This document shows, piece after piece, positions 24,808-39,168 of a stretch of DNA of 64,000 nt. The DNA lies in assembly GCF_022346605.1 (NCBI RefSeq), contig NZ_JAKRNT010000009.1:1-64000 (forward strand), given 5' to 3'. Both the position numbers and the translations under genes were made by a program. Position 1 is the stretch's first letter, and the number at the start of each line of letters is the position of its first letter. The notes beneath the pieces are model-generated. The model had not been told where the DNA came from. It saw nothing but the letters and a program-made list of their open reading frames with translations, and did not search any database. This stretch comes from Sporosarcina sp. ACRSL (GTDB lineage Bacteria; Bacillota; Bacilli; Bacillales_A; Planococcaceae).

Positions 24808-26103
24808 GTGAAGGCCATCAGGGGGCGATTTGGACAATATAAGATTTTGGAGAAGGATCCCAGCTTATCCAAGCATCTATTGGAGACAAAACTTTTCTCA
24901 GAAACATCGTTCTTTAGTTTTCTGGAAAAATACAATTGTATGATCATCAAACCGTTAGTGGGCCCTAAAGAAGTACGTATTACAGTTAATGATGAGGCAT
25001 TTGAATTGGCCACCGAAATTCAAGTCCTTCATTTTACAAGCAAAGAAGAAACATACAAGTATTTGATAGAGCAAGTTTGCACGAGAAAGTCTTATGTCAT
25101 ACAAGCTGTCCCAACAAATCTAGCTAATCGCCATTATCTTTTTACCCTTCACAGAAAATCCCCTAAAGCAATCTGGAAGATCGTCCATTGCACATCTATA
25201 GATAAAAACAACATTCGAAGTAAGAATCGATTCCACGGGTGGAAGTTGAATAATTTCTTGATAACAGTAGCAAAGAGGCTTGGTTCTGCTTTTCCGGAAT
25301 GTCATACAGTCGTCATGGACATTGCCAAAGTTGGAGCCAGGAAGTTTTGGCTCACCGACACGGTTTTACATGAACGGAATAGTAAATGGAGCCAATACCA
25401 TTCACTTCATCAGAAAAGGTCGTTGCGACAATTCTTGCCGACTACAGATTTATGTACAAAAGAGACATTGTTTGCATTTTTGAACACCTATCCAGAGGTG
25501 ATCATCAAGCCATGCGTAGGGCAGCAAGGAAGGGGAATTGTAAAAATATCGATGACAAGTGAAGTGAATTTCGAGATCCATGAAAAACAATCTAAAACGG
25601 ATAAAAACGACTTTGAAGAATTATACAACTATATCTTTGAAAAATATTTATCAACTAAAGACTATATTGTTCAACAGCGCATTTCACTTCTCGAAATTAA
25701 TAAGAGTCCATTTGATGCCCGAGTGATCACTCAGCTCGATGAAGATCGGTGGATTAGTACCGGGATGGTCGTAAAAGTTGCCGCGAAAAATTACTTTGTT
25801 TCAAACCGGGCAAGTAAGCTACTTACGCTGGATGATGCACTGTTGCATACGGAAAATGGGATGTCCAATGAGAATTGTGCGAAGACGTTTGAAGTTGTTT
25901 GCCAGAAAGCTGCAAAAAGACTCCAAAAAAACGTCAGGAACATTTCGATTATAGGATTTGACATAGGAATAGATCGAAACGGAGCGGTATGGATAATTGA
26001 AGGGAATTATGCACCATCCCTCTCCATGTTTTACATGTTTAGAGATAACGAAATTCATGAACGGATTACTTACTATTTGGTGAAAAACAAAAAGAGGGAC
26101 TGA
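24808..26103 (+). CDS. Tandem YheC/D-type ATP-grasp protein, first copy degenerate
   Basis: The 431-residue protein is an internal duplication. The C-terminal half (about 207-431) is a complete ATP-grasp: IIKPCVGQQGRGI (about 232-244), YIVQQRISL, FDARVITQLD, and WIIEGNYAPS with Glu398 and Asn400. The N-terminal half (about 18-200) repeats the same pattern: a SFFSFLEKY helix, IIKPLVGPKEVRI, YVIQAVPTNL, IWKIVHCTS and FWLTDTVLH. Its glycine loop has become GPKEVR and the Glu-x-Asn metal site is lost. Only the second half should bind ATP; the first may serve as a scaffold or substrate-binding domain. The GTG start follows GAAGGAGGG. The next gene starts 30 bases downstream. Confidence 0.78.
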   Translation: MKAIRGRFGQYKILEKDPSLSKHLLETKLFSETSFFSFLEKYNCMIIKPLVGPKEVRITVNDEAFELATEIQVLHFTSKEETYKYLIEQVCTRKSYVIQAVPTNLANRHYLFTLHRKSPKAIWKIVHCTSIDKNNIRSKNRFHGWKLNNFLITVAKRLGSAFPECHTVVMDIAKVGARKFWLTDTVLHERNSKWSQYHSLHQKRSLRQFLPTTDLCTKETLFAFLNTYPEVIIKPCVGQQGRGIVKISMTSEVNFEIHEKQSKTDKNDFEELYNYIFEKYLSTKDYIVQQRISLLEINKSPFDARVITQLDEDRWISTGMVVKVAAKNYFVSNRASKLLTLDDALLHTENGMSNENCAKTFEVVCQKAAKRLQKNVRNISIIGFDIGIDRNGAVWIIEGNYAPSLSMFYMFRDNEIHERITYYLVKNKKRD

Positions 26104-26133
26104 TCGAAGTTCGATGGAAGGGAGGAAATGCAA

Positions 26134-27516
26134 GTGAAACCGATAGCTGTCAATGAGATTAGGAAAGTGGTTGGAGGAACAATCATCGCCGGACCGGTCA
26201 ATTGGAAAGTGGCTGATGCCATCTATTACACACGACATGATCATACAAAACGTAATACCCTTTTATTTGTAAATAGGGGGGATACGATTAATTGGGTAGC
26301 CATCGATAAAAAAGGCCCTTCGCTTGTCATCACCGATAAGCCCTCGATTGATAAAAATGAAATTTTGCCGAATACAACAGTCTTGCAAGTGACGAGCCTT
26401 GTCCAAAGCTATTGGAAGTTCATTAATTACTACCGGAATTTGTTTCAGATACCCGTCGTAACCATTACAGGGACTTGTGGGAAGACGACAACGAAAGATA
26501 TGATCAAACATATGCTTTCTGCCATTTGGAATGTTCATGCATCCATTAGTAGTAAAAATGAACCTAGACGTTCATTTCCATATTTGATGGGAATCAATGA
26601 GCAGACGAAAGCGGCTGTATTTGAACATGGGCTTGGCAATTCGGGAAATATTAAACACCAGTGTATGATTTACCAGCCTACAATTGGTATTATCACGAAT
26701 ATCGGGGTCCACCATTTGGACGGGTGTGTAAATTTAGAAGGATATATAAGAGCGAAAGAGGAAATCATCGGCGGTATAAGGGAAGGCGGCACTCTCATTT
26801 TAAATGCCGATGACAAGAACAGTAAAAAACTGAGGACCCATGGATTCAAAGGGAAGATCATTTATTTCGGAATGGGTGAAAGAGCGGATTTCAGAGCTTC
26901 CCAAATCACTTTTGGTGAGGGCGGAATGGATTTTATCCTCCATATCGATCATAAAGAATATAATGCTTTTGTTCCTGGTTACGGTGAGCACCAAGTAAGC
27001 AATGCACTTGCAGCATTTGCTGCAATACACGAGATGGGAATGGATATACAATCAGCGATTCAACGTTTGAAAACGTATCAAAATATGGACCGCCATTTGG
27101 AATTCTCGAAAGGTAAAAACGGCAGCACGATTATTGATGATACGTGGACGAACAACCCGACATCAGTCGAAGCTGCCTTAAACGTACTCGATACGGTGGG
27201 CAAAGGAAAAAAAGTCATCCTTATTTTAGGTGATATTAATAGGCTAGGGGATTTTGAAAAAAAATATCATCGGGAAATCGGGAGCATGGTAGCCGAACGA
27301 GATATCCATGCACTTATTACAATTGGAAAAAAGGCAGAAGAAATTGCGAGGCAAGCGATTCGCGACGGAAGCAACGCAACTATACGGATATTCGAAAAAG
27401 TACATGAAATCGGTAATGAATTGGATTATTTATTTGATGATCAGGCTCTAGTACTTATTAAAGGGCCAATGTCCAGTCGGGGTATGATAGATTTTGCAAA
27501 ATCATTAAAGCGGTAA
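26134..27516 (+). CDS. MurF-like ligase 2
   Basis: The 460-residue paralogue of the ligase at 22781-24166 begins MKPIAVNEIRKVVGG and has P-loop GTCGKTTTK (113-121), FEHGLGNSGNI, TNIGVHHLDGC, RAKEEI, GEHQVSNALAAFAA and IDDTWTNNP. GDINRLGDFEKKYH marks the C-terminal domain. The GTG at 26134 is chosen because it aligns with the paralogue and is eight bases from GGAGG, whereas the in-frame ATG at 26128 is only two bases away. It ends the plus-strand series six-cysteine protein, tandem ATP-grasp, Mur ligase, likely one transcript. Together with the fusion protein it makes three Mur-ligase modules within 9 kb. Confidence 0.8.
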   Translation: MKPIAVNEIRKVVGGTIIAGPVNWKVADAIYYTRHDHTKRNTLLFVNRGDTINWVAIDKKGPSLVITDKPSIDKNEILPNTTVLQVTSLVQSYWKFINYYRNLFQIPVVTITGTCGKTTTKDMIKHMLSAIWNVHASISSKNEPRRSFPYLMGINEQTKAAVFEHGLGNSGNIKHQCMIYQPTIGIITNIGVHHLDGCVNLEGYIRAKEEIIGGIREGGTLILNADDKNSKKLRTHGFKGKIIYFGMGERADFRASQITFGEGGMDFILHIDHKEYNAFVPGYGEHQVSNALAAFAAIHEMGMDIQSAIQRLKTYQNMDRHLEFSKGKNGSTIIDDTWTNNPTSVEAALNVLDTVGKGKKVILILGDINRLGDFEKKYHREIGSMVAERDIHALITIGKKAEEIARQAIRDGSNATIRIFEKVHEIGNELDYLFDDQALVLIKGPMSSRGMIDFAKSLKR

Positions 27517-27518
27517 TT

Positions 27519-27561
27519 GAAAAAGAAGCACCTAACGTCATGACGTTAAGATGCTTCTTTT
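27519..27561. terminator. Bidirectional terminator closing the ligase cluster
   Basis: A long stem (AAAAGAAGCA..TAACGTCA with TGACGTTA..TGCTTCTTTT) has A and T runs on either side. It lies between Mur ligase 2 and the convergent NlpC/P60 gene. Confidence 0.85.
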
Positions 27562-27567
27562 CATTTG

Positions 27568-29037
27568 TTAAAGGACACGTTGTGCTTTAACAAAGTTTTG
27601 AGTTGCCCATTTCGAGGATAGGCTTTGTTTCACGACTTTTCCAGAAGTTGAAAGGCTTATAAATTGATTGTCGCCGATATAAATACCTGTCTGTTTAATA
27701 AGTGTCGCTTTATTATCCAATGAGAAGAAGAGGAGATCCCCTTTTTTCAGATTGGATTTTGAAACAGTAGAACCAATTTCGGATTGCTGGCTAGCCAGCT
27801 TGCTTTTCAAATCGATTCCGTTCTCTTTATATACATAATAAGTGAAACCTGCACCTGTGAACGTCAATGTATTTACATTATACTCATAACCGAATTTCGC
27901 TTTGTCCATCAGGCTGTTTGCGAAATTGACAAGCTTGTCCGCAGATGTAGCATCATTTGAGTTGGACGGCTTAGATTCAGAAGTAGCAGTCTTTGTGTTA
28001 GAAGACTCGGACTTAGATGATGCAGTGGCTGTGCTAGTCGGCTTTGACTCGGATGGTTCAGTCTTTGTAGTAGAAGGCTTGGAAACTGTCGTTGTTCCCT
28101 TAACGTCTTTGATAACCCTCTTTGCCGTAATATAATTGTCGTTGTAGTAATCTACTAGCAGGACCCTTGTTTTGACACCGCCAGAAAGCGGGAGGATCAA
28201 TCGATGATCTCCACCATAAATGGCTACTAGGCTCGGAGTTTTAGACCCTTTCTTACTGCTGAAGAAAACAAGGTCACCTTTTTTCAAGTCGGAGCGGGAA
28301 ACTGTTGTACCCTTGCTTTGGAGCTCTTTTAGGTTAGAAGCATCTAATGTAACTCCATTTTTTTTGTACACATGTTTGACGAAGCCTGTGCTCGTAAACT
28401 TTTTAGAACTTTCATTGTTGACAGAGCCAATCGTCGCTTCATCTTTTAAATCATAAGCAAGGCTGACGATATTGTCACCTTTCGTTGCAGGATCGGATGA
28501 CATCAAACTAGGAAGAACACGAGTTGCACCGACATATTTTTCCGTATAATACGGTTTGCTATTCAAGTCGGAAATGACGATATTCTGTTTTGGATCTGCC
28601 ATATGGATGACTTTGTTATCACCGATATACATTGCGACATGATCTGGATCTGTCCCTGTCGTTTTACTTTTGAAGAAGAGAAGGTCGCCCTTTTGCCACT
28701 TACCTTTAGCGACAGGTGTTCCTTGTTGCATCATAAAGTTTTCATTGTATGTTGCAAGGTCTACGCCATGTTTCTCGAAAATGTACATGAGGAACGTGGC
28801 ACAAGAGAACTTATATGGATATGTAGGCTTGTATTCTGCCGTACTGTATGTTGATTTTCCTATCAAGCTTTTCGCTGTTTGAATCAACTGATCCGCCTTA
28901 GCTTCGACAGCCTGTTGCGATGCTAGTGAAGAGACCGTAGCGGCAGAGACTGTTTGAGTTTGATCGAAAGTAGGAACAGCCAATGAACTGACACTGACAC
29001 AAGTGATTAATGCTGCTGAAAGAATTTTACGTTTCAT
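27568..29037 (-). CDS. Secreted protein with three NlpC/P60 domains, two of them inactive
   Basis: The 489-residue product has a signal peptide ending near VSAA (about 33). Domain 1 (about 45-175) has the catalytic Cys79 (KFSCATF), His133 (PDHVAMYIGD) and His145, so it should cleave D-Glu/DAP-type peptide bonds in the wall. Domain 2 (about 185-305) aligns well, but the cysteine is Ser216 (FTSTGF) and the histidine is leucine. Domain 3 (about 370-489) has glycine in place of the cysteine (FTGAGF) and lacks the histidine. A Ser/Thr/Lys-rich linker (about 310-365) separates domains 2 and 3. The inactive copies may bind peptidoglycan. The gene is transcribed alone. Confidence 0.82.
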   Translation of the reverse strand: MKRKILSAALITCVSVSSLAVPTFDQTQTVSAATVSSLASQQAVEAKADQLIQTAKSLIGKSTYSTAEYKPTYPYKFSCATFLMYIFEKHGVDLATYNENFMMQQGTPVAKGKWQKGDLLFFKSKTTGTDPDHVAMYIGDNKVIHMADPKQNIVISDLNSKPYYTEKYVGATRVLPSLMSSDPATKGDNIVSLAYDLKDEATIGSVNNESSKKFTSTGFVKHVYKKNGVTLDASNLKELQSKGTTVSRSDLKKGDLVFFSSKKGSKTPSLVAIYGGDHRLILPLSGGVKTRVLLVDYYNDNYITAKRVIKDVKGTTTVSKPSTTKTEPSESKPTSTATASSKSESSNTKTATSESKPSNSNDATSADKLVNFANSLMDKAKFGYEYNVNTLTFTGAGFTYYVYKENGIDLKSKLASQQSEIGSTVSKSNLKKGDLLFFSLDNKATLIKQTGIYIGDNQFISLSTSGKVVKQSLSSKWATQNFVKAQRVL

Positions 29038-29241
29038 AATTTGCCTCCTGAAAATAGTATTGTCTTACCTGAGACCGATAGTAGCATGGAATAAGGGCTT
29101 GATTTACAGGGAATATTCACCAGAGAAAATGATGAAATGCGAAATTGCATGATATGAAAAGACTTGTCGGACTTTTTTACAAATACATTACAGACTGTAA
29201 TAGGAATGATATGGAACAAAAGCGCCCGGAGTCCAGACGAC

Positions 29242-29273
29242 AAAAAAACGTGAGGCTAGAAGCCATCACGCTT
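29242..29273 (-). terminator. yneR terminator
   Basis: Reading on the minus strand, a stem of CGTGA and GGC paired with GCC and TCACG (one bulged base) is followed by a run of T residues. Its 5' arm overlaps the last codons of yneR. Confidence 0.65.
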
Positions 29274-29559
29274 TTTCATACGAATAAACAAGTTCATTCA
29301 TTTTTGGATTAACATTTACATGGAGGTCATGTTCATCAAAAAACCAGTAATCTCTTTGTTCAATATAATAGTGTATACCGGCCATTACTGTCTCGACAGC
29401 CAATTTGTCAGGCTGTTCTTTCATAATTCCAAGTGAAAATCCATCATGTAATGGACTGGAGCCACCATACCGGGCAAAAAACTTAATATAATCTCCTGTT
29501 GCAGCTTCCATCTCTTCTGTAAACCATTGCAGTGCATCATCCGATAAAACGATTTTCAT
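29266..29559 (-). CDS. yneR: HesB-like protein YneR
   Basis: The 97-residue protein has the HesB/IscA-like fold pattern: LSDDALQWFTEE, FFARYGGSSPLHDGFSLGI and a C-terminal DLHVNVNPKMNEL. Unlike IscA it contains no cysteine, so it cannot be an iron-sulfur scaffold of the usual kind. YneR proteins are small and of unknown function. The order yneR then plsY matches B. subtilis and marks the right boundary of the region inserted after yneQ. Confidence 0.82.
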   Translation of the reverse strand: MKIVLSDDALQWFTEEMEAATGDYIKFFARYGGSSPLHDGFSLGIMKEQPDKLAVETVMAGIHYYIEQRDYWFFDEHDLHVNVNPKMNELVYSYEKA

Positions 29560-29593
29560 TATATCCCGCCTTTCGGTTGCTTCTTCAATTGTA

Positions 29594-30196
29594 TTATAAC
29601 CATTTCACTTTTGGCTCGGTTCCGGCTTTAATTCTAGAGATATTCGCCCGGTGTCGATAAAAGATGAACGCTCCCATGAGCCCAACGATGATCATTAAAT
29701 AGATGTCTCCAGACCATACATAATAGAAAATACAATAAATGAAGCCGACAATCGATACGATCATAGATGAAAGAGATACCATTTTCGTGAGTTTCAATGC
29801 AAGAAGGAACACGAGCATGACAATGATGAAAATCGGCCAGTTATATCCAAGCAATACACCGCCAGACGTGGCAACCGCTTTGCCACCTTTAAATTTCGCA
29901 AAGACAGGGAAGATATGTCCGATTACAGCGCAAACGCCGAGGAAAAGTGGATGAATCCCTGCGGAATTGAAAAAAGGCAAAAGGGGAAGCAACACTGCAG
30001 CGGTCCCTTTCAAAATATCAAGAATAGTGACGATCAAGCCCGCCGTTTTTCCTAGGACTCTGAAAGTATTCGTCGCACCAAGATTTCCACTGCCATGCTG
30101 TCGGACATCCGTACCATAAAACAATTTGCCGATCCATAATGCCGATGGGATGGAGCCGAGTACATACGCGATAAGTATAAGAATGATAATTTCCAT
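29594..30196 (-). CDS. plsY: Glycerol-3-phosphate acyltransferase PlsY
   Basis: The 200-residue integral membrane enzyme transfers the acyl group of acyl-phosphate to the sn-1 position of glycerol-3-phosphate, the first step in phospholipid synthesis. Five or so membrane helices and the three PlsY motifs are visible: GSIPSALWIGK, DVRQHGSGNLGATNTFRVLGK and HIFPVFAKFKGGKAVATSGG. The length is normal. It is divergent from parE, as in B. subtilis. The small yneT gene found there between plsY and parE is absent. Confidence 0.97.
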   Translation of the reverse strand: MEIIILILIAYVLGSIPSALWIGKLFYGTDVRQHGSGNLGATNTFRVLGKTAGLIVTILDILKGTAAVLLPLLPFFNSAGIHPLFLGVCAVIGHIFPVFAKFKGGKAVATSGGVLLGYNWPIFIIVMLVFLLALKLTKMVSLSSMIVSIVGFIYCIFYYVWSGDIYLMIIVGLMGAFIFYRHRANISRIKAGTEPKVKWL

Positions 30197-30372
30197 AACG
30201 TTCCCCTTTAATGATTAATGTGTATGTGATTCAAGTTTAGCAGAACAGATGAATACCGACAATGGAATGTGTCAAGTAATAGGACAAGTTGATTGTATAG
30301 ATTTTCCTCATCTCATTGCAATCCATCAGTTTCTTCTATACAATTAATTGAGCAAGCTTCCTGAAACGTTGA

Positions 30373-34847
<4,475 letters not shown>

Positions 34848-34850
34848 TTC

Positions 34851-34893
34851 AAAGAGCATGTCAACAACATAGTAACGTGTTGACATGCTCTTT
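34851..34893 (+). terminator. parEC terminator
   Basis: A 16-bp stem (AAAGAGCATGTCAACA and its complement) with an 11-base loop is followed by a weak T-rich tail TATATGTTGTTTT. Confidence 0.8.
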
Positions 34894-34925
34894 ATATGTT
34901 GTTTTATCGAGTCGAAAAGATTTTA

Positions 34926-34954
34926 GTGACATAAAATTAAAGTTGACGTATAAT
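34926..34954 (+). promoter_or_regulatory. SigA promoter of the MFS transporter gene
   Basis: GTGACA at 34926-34931 and TATAAT at 34949-34954 are separated by 17 bases, about 30 bases before the start codon. Confidence 0.6.
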
Positions 34955-34986
34955 AATTCGAAAGTCGAAATAAATTCAGGGGAATG

Positions 34987-36222
34987 ATGAACGGTATGTG
35001 GAAAAACCGTAATGTTTGGATTATCCTATCCGGCGAAATGATTGCCGGGCTTGGGTTATGGACGGGGATTATCGGAAATCTTGAGTTTATGCAGGAAAAA
35101 ATCCCATCCGATTTCGTGAAGGCACTGATCATGTCTATCGGTTTGTTGGCTGGTATCATTGCCGGTCCGACAGCAGGGCGGATTATTGATCAATCAAGGA
35201 AAAAGACCGTATTGTTAGTAGCAGGGCTCGGAAGGCTAGTCAGTGTTGTCTTTATGTTACTCGCCATATCGACGGGCTCGGTATGGTGGATGGTTGCATT
35301 TATTATTTCAATCCAATTGTCGGCAACCTTCTATTTCCCGGCACTGCAATCGGCTATTCCTCTAGTCGTGAAAGATGACGATCTGTTGACGATGAACGGT
35401 ATGCATATGAATGTCGCTACGATCGCCCGTGTCGTCGGAACTGCTCTGGCGGGTGTCATGCTTGTCTACTGGTCGTTGGCATCGTTATATTGGGTTTCCA
35501 TGCTTGCATATGCCGCTCTATTAGGCTTTACGATGATGCTAAAAATTGATGAAGAGAAGGGGAGTGCGCGCTCTAGCAGAAAGGATAGCGACAGAGGAGG
35601 CTTCATGGAAGTTTTTCCTGTCTTAAAAGCATATCCTGCAGTTGGCATGACGTTAGTCATGACGATGATCCCTTTATTGTTTCTCGGTTCATTCAATCTA
35701 ATTGTCATTAATATAAGTGAAATACAGGACGTAGCGTCGATTAAAGGGTTGATTTATACCGCAGAAGGGATTGCATTCATGGTTGGTTCATTTGCGGTAA
35801 AATTCATTACTCGAAAATGGAAGACAACGGTCATTTTATTTTTCTTTGCAACGATGGTAGCAGTTGCCGAATTCATGCTGTATTTTGCGCATCATATCGT
35901 TTTGACACTTAGTGCGTTTGCTGTATTGGGCTTTGCGTTAGGTTGTTTTTTTCCAACAGCAATGGTTGTTTTTCAGAAACAAATGCCAAAAGCATACCAC
36001 GGACGTTTTTTCTCGTTCCGCAACATGTTGGAGCGTGTCATGTTCCAGGTCGTTTTATTAAGCGCTGGGGCATTCTTGGATATTGTAGGTCTACAAACGA
36101 TGGTTATTATTTTCGGGATGATCAGCTTAGGTATGACATTGCTGTTTTTCATTCAAATGAAACGAAGAAATATCATTTTGGAACAGCCAAAAACAGAACC
36201 AGCAGCGGAAGTCATTTTATGA
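34987..36222 (+). CDS. Major facilitator superfamily transporter
   Basis: The 411-residue protein has about twelve hydrophobic segments. The MFS loop motif between helices 2 and 3 is seen as GPTAGRIIDQSRKK, and a central cytoplasmic loop carries a basic SSRKDSDRGG stretch. The type is like bacterial drug or macrolide efflux permeases, but substrate cannot be inferred. The second of two adjacent ATGs (34987) is used because AGGGG is four bases upstream of it and only one base from the first. The last codons form the left arm of the terminator. No partner gene is linked. Confidence 0.82.
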   Translation: MNGMWKNRNVWIILSGEMIAGLGLWTGIIGNLEFMQEKIPSDFVKALIMSIGLLAGIIAGPTAGRIIDQSRKKTVLLVAGLGRLVSVVFMLLAISTGSVWWMVAFIISIQLSATFYFPALQSAIPLVVKDDDLLTMNGMHMNVATIARVVGTALAGVMLVYWSLASLYWVSMLAYAALLGFTMMLKIDEEKGSARSSRKDSDRGGFMEVFPVLKAYPAVGMTLVMTMIPLLFLGSFNLIVINISEIQDVASIKGLIYTAEGIAFMVGSFAVKFITRKWKTTVILFFFATMVAVAEFMLYFAHHIVLTLSAFAVLGFALGCFFPTAMVVFQKQMPKAYHGRFFSFRNMLERVMFQVVLLSAGAFLDIVGLQTMVIIFGMISLGMTLLFFIQMKRRNIILEQPKTEPAAEVIL

Positions 36223-36241
36223 TTTCGCTGCTGGTTTTTTA
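36197..36241 (+). terminator. Terminator overlapping the end of the MFS gene
   Basis: A stem of AACCAGCAGCG and its complement CGCTGCTGGTT, spanning the TGA stop, is followed by TTTTTTAT. Confidence 0.85.
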
Positions 36242-36350
36242 TTTACTGTGAAAATCGATTTTGTCTCACTGTTTCAAGTATACTTTAAAGTGATATTTAA
36301 CTACCGCTAATATATATTATGACGGGGGCGTTTTACGAAGAATAAATTGT

Positions 36351-37546
<1,196 letters not shown>

Positions 37547-37626
37547 TCAAATCAATCCTTTCCTAAATCAATTATACAAACAAGTGTTCTATTTCGCAAC
37601 TAATTAACTGAAAATACTTACTTCCA

Positions 37627-37663
37627 TAAAAAATGGACCACTTGCCATAGCTAAAGTGGTCCA
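37627..37663 (-). terminator. fni terminator
   Basis: Read on the minus strand, TGGACCACTT pairs with AAGTGGTCCA over a ten-base loop and is followed by TTTTTT. It lies just downstream of the isomerase stop codon. Confidence 0.85.
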
Positions 37664-37667
37664 CTCC

Positions 37668-38702
37668 TTATCTTTTTACATAACGCACTCTGTCACTCGC
37701 TTGCAGTTCGGCCAATGTTGATGCACCGACACCGAACATAGCCATGCGGAGCTCAAGTTCTTTCGTTTCCATGACTCTCATGACGTCTTCTGGAGACTGT
37801 GTAGCTTCTTTTAAGATGGATCTGCCAAAGCCGACAATGTCAGCGCCTAATGCTATCGTTTTCGCAGCATCTAGCCCTGTAGACATGCCGCCACTAGCAA
37901 CAATTGATTGTTCACCGATCTTTTCACGTACCGAAACGACACAATCGACTGTCGGAATTCCCCAAACGCTGAACGTTTCGGCGGCAGCTTGTTTCACTGG
38001 ATCAGTCGAACGGTATTTTTCCACTTGGCTCCACGATGTCCCTCCTGCACCCGCTACGTCGATAAATGTTATACCGATATCACATAGCTTTTTGGCCGTA
38101 TCACCGTCGATTCCCCAACCGACTTCTTTTACTCCGATTGGAATTTCCAAAACGTTCGTCAGTTCTTCGATTTTTACTAATAAATCCTTGAAGTTCAAAT
38201 CTCCGTTCGGTTGAATGACTTCCTGCAAACTGTTCAAATGAAGCACCAATGCATCAGCATTCGTCATTTCAATTATTTGCCGGCATTGATCAACACCAAA
38301 TCCGTAATTCAATTGCACAGCACCTAAATTCGCAATGATTGGAACTGTTGGGGCGTACTGTCTTACTTGGAAGGATGCACGGTGTTCCTCGCTTTCAATT
38401 AGTGCACGCATTGACCCTAAAGCTAAGATCCAACCTTTTTCCTCTGCGGCCAGTGCCAAGTTACGGTTAATCGTTTCGGCGAAAGCAGCGCCTCCTGTCA
38501 TGGAGCTGATCATGAAAGGTGTTGGACGCGATTGGCCGACAAAATTGCTTTCGATAGAGATTTCATTAAAGTCGATTTCGGGTAAGGCGTTATGAATGAA
38601 GTGAACCCTTTCGAGTCCAGTTGTTATCTGGTTACCCGTCACTTTTTCGTTTAATGTGATTTCAATATGCTCTGCTTTTCGTTGATGAATTGAACCAGTC
38701 AT
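37668..38702 (-). CDS. fni: Type 2 isopentenyl-diphosphate delta-isomerase
   Basis: The 344-residue FMN-dependent enzyme interconverts isopentenyl and dimethylallyl diphosphate for isoprenoid synthesis. Recognisable family motifs are RKAEHIEITLNEKV at the start, the PFMISSMTGG loop, LGSMRALIE, VLHLNSLQEVIQPNGD, VKEVGWGID, DVAGAGGTSWSQVE and the phosphate-binding SGGMSTGLDAAK. The ATG at 38702 places MTGSIHQRKAEHIE at the N-terminus, which is the usual beginning. Its FMN need is notable beside the FMN-controlled, partly broken riboflavin operon that starts divergently upstream. Confidence 0.95.
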   Translation of the reverse strand: MTGSIHQRKAEHIEITLNEKVTGNQITTGLERVHFIHNALPEIDFNEISIESNFVGQSRPTPFMISSMTGGAAFAETINRNLALAAEEKGWILALGSMRALIESEEHRASFQVRQYAPTVPIIANLGAVQLNYGFGVDQCRQIIEMTNADALVLHLNSLQEVIQPNGDLNFKDLLVKIEELTNVLEIPIGVKEVGWGIDGDTAKKLCDIGITFIDVAGAGGTSWSQVEKYRSTDPVKQAAAETFSVWGIPTVDCVVSVREKIGEQSIVASGGMSTGLDAAKTIALGADIVGFGRSILKEATQSPEDVMRVMETKELELRMAMFGVGASTLAELQASDRVRYVKR

Positions 38703-38967
38703 TTGCCAACATCTCTCTTCCCTAGCACGAGATACCATTCGCCGAGTCGGCTAGATCCAATGGTTAGATTCTTGCTCAATCCTCATTTCGCGCTTTCTTT
38801 CCATTTCATTATAGGTTACCTAAACTATAATTTCAGCAATTTCATTTTTATTTCATGACAAAGCACCAAATAATGCTAATTATGCACCGCTCTTTTAGGT
38901 TATAGTGCAGGAATATGGCAACTGTTGCTGAAATGTGTTAAATTTGAGTCGGTCAATTCAAAACGAC

Positions 38968-39103
38968 TCTTCGGGGCAAGGTGAAATTCCTTACCGGCGG
39001 TGATCAAGCGCAATGCTTGTCAGTCCGTGACCCGTTCTTCCTTGTGAAGACGGTGGAGCTGGTGAAACTCCGGCACCGACAGTGAAAGTCTGGATGGGAG
39101 AAG
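38968..39103 (+). ncRNA. FMN riboswitch (RFN element)
   Basis: The conserved RFN elements are all visible in order: TTCGGGGCAAGGTGAAATTC, ACCGGCGGTGAT, CAGTCCGTGACC, GGTGGAGCTGGTGAAACTCC, GGCACCGACAGTGAAAGTC and GATGGGAGAAG. The switch precedes the rib operon. No intrinsic terminator follows; instead a hairpin over the Shine-Dalgarno sequence at 39140-39162 suggests control at translation. Confidence 0.97.
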
Positions 39104-39139
39104 TTGCTCGTGTTTGAAGACTATGCCCAATACTATCCG

Positions 39140-39162
39140 CCCTTTCCAAAAAAGAAAGGGGG
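39140..39162 (+). promoter_or_regulatory. Shine-Dalgarno-sequestering hairpin downstream of the FMN riboswitch
   Basis: CCCTTTC (39140-39146) pairs with GAAAGGG (39154-39160) over a seven-base loop. The right arm is the ribosome site of the frame starting at 39169. There is no T run. Formation of this hairpin would block translation of the first rib frame when FMN is bound. Confidence 0.55.
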
Positions 39163-39168
39163 AAATCG

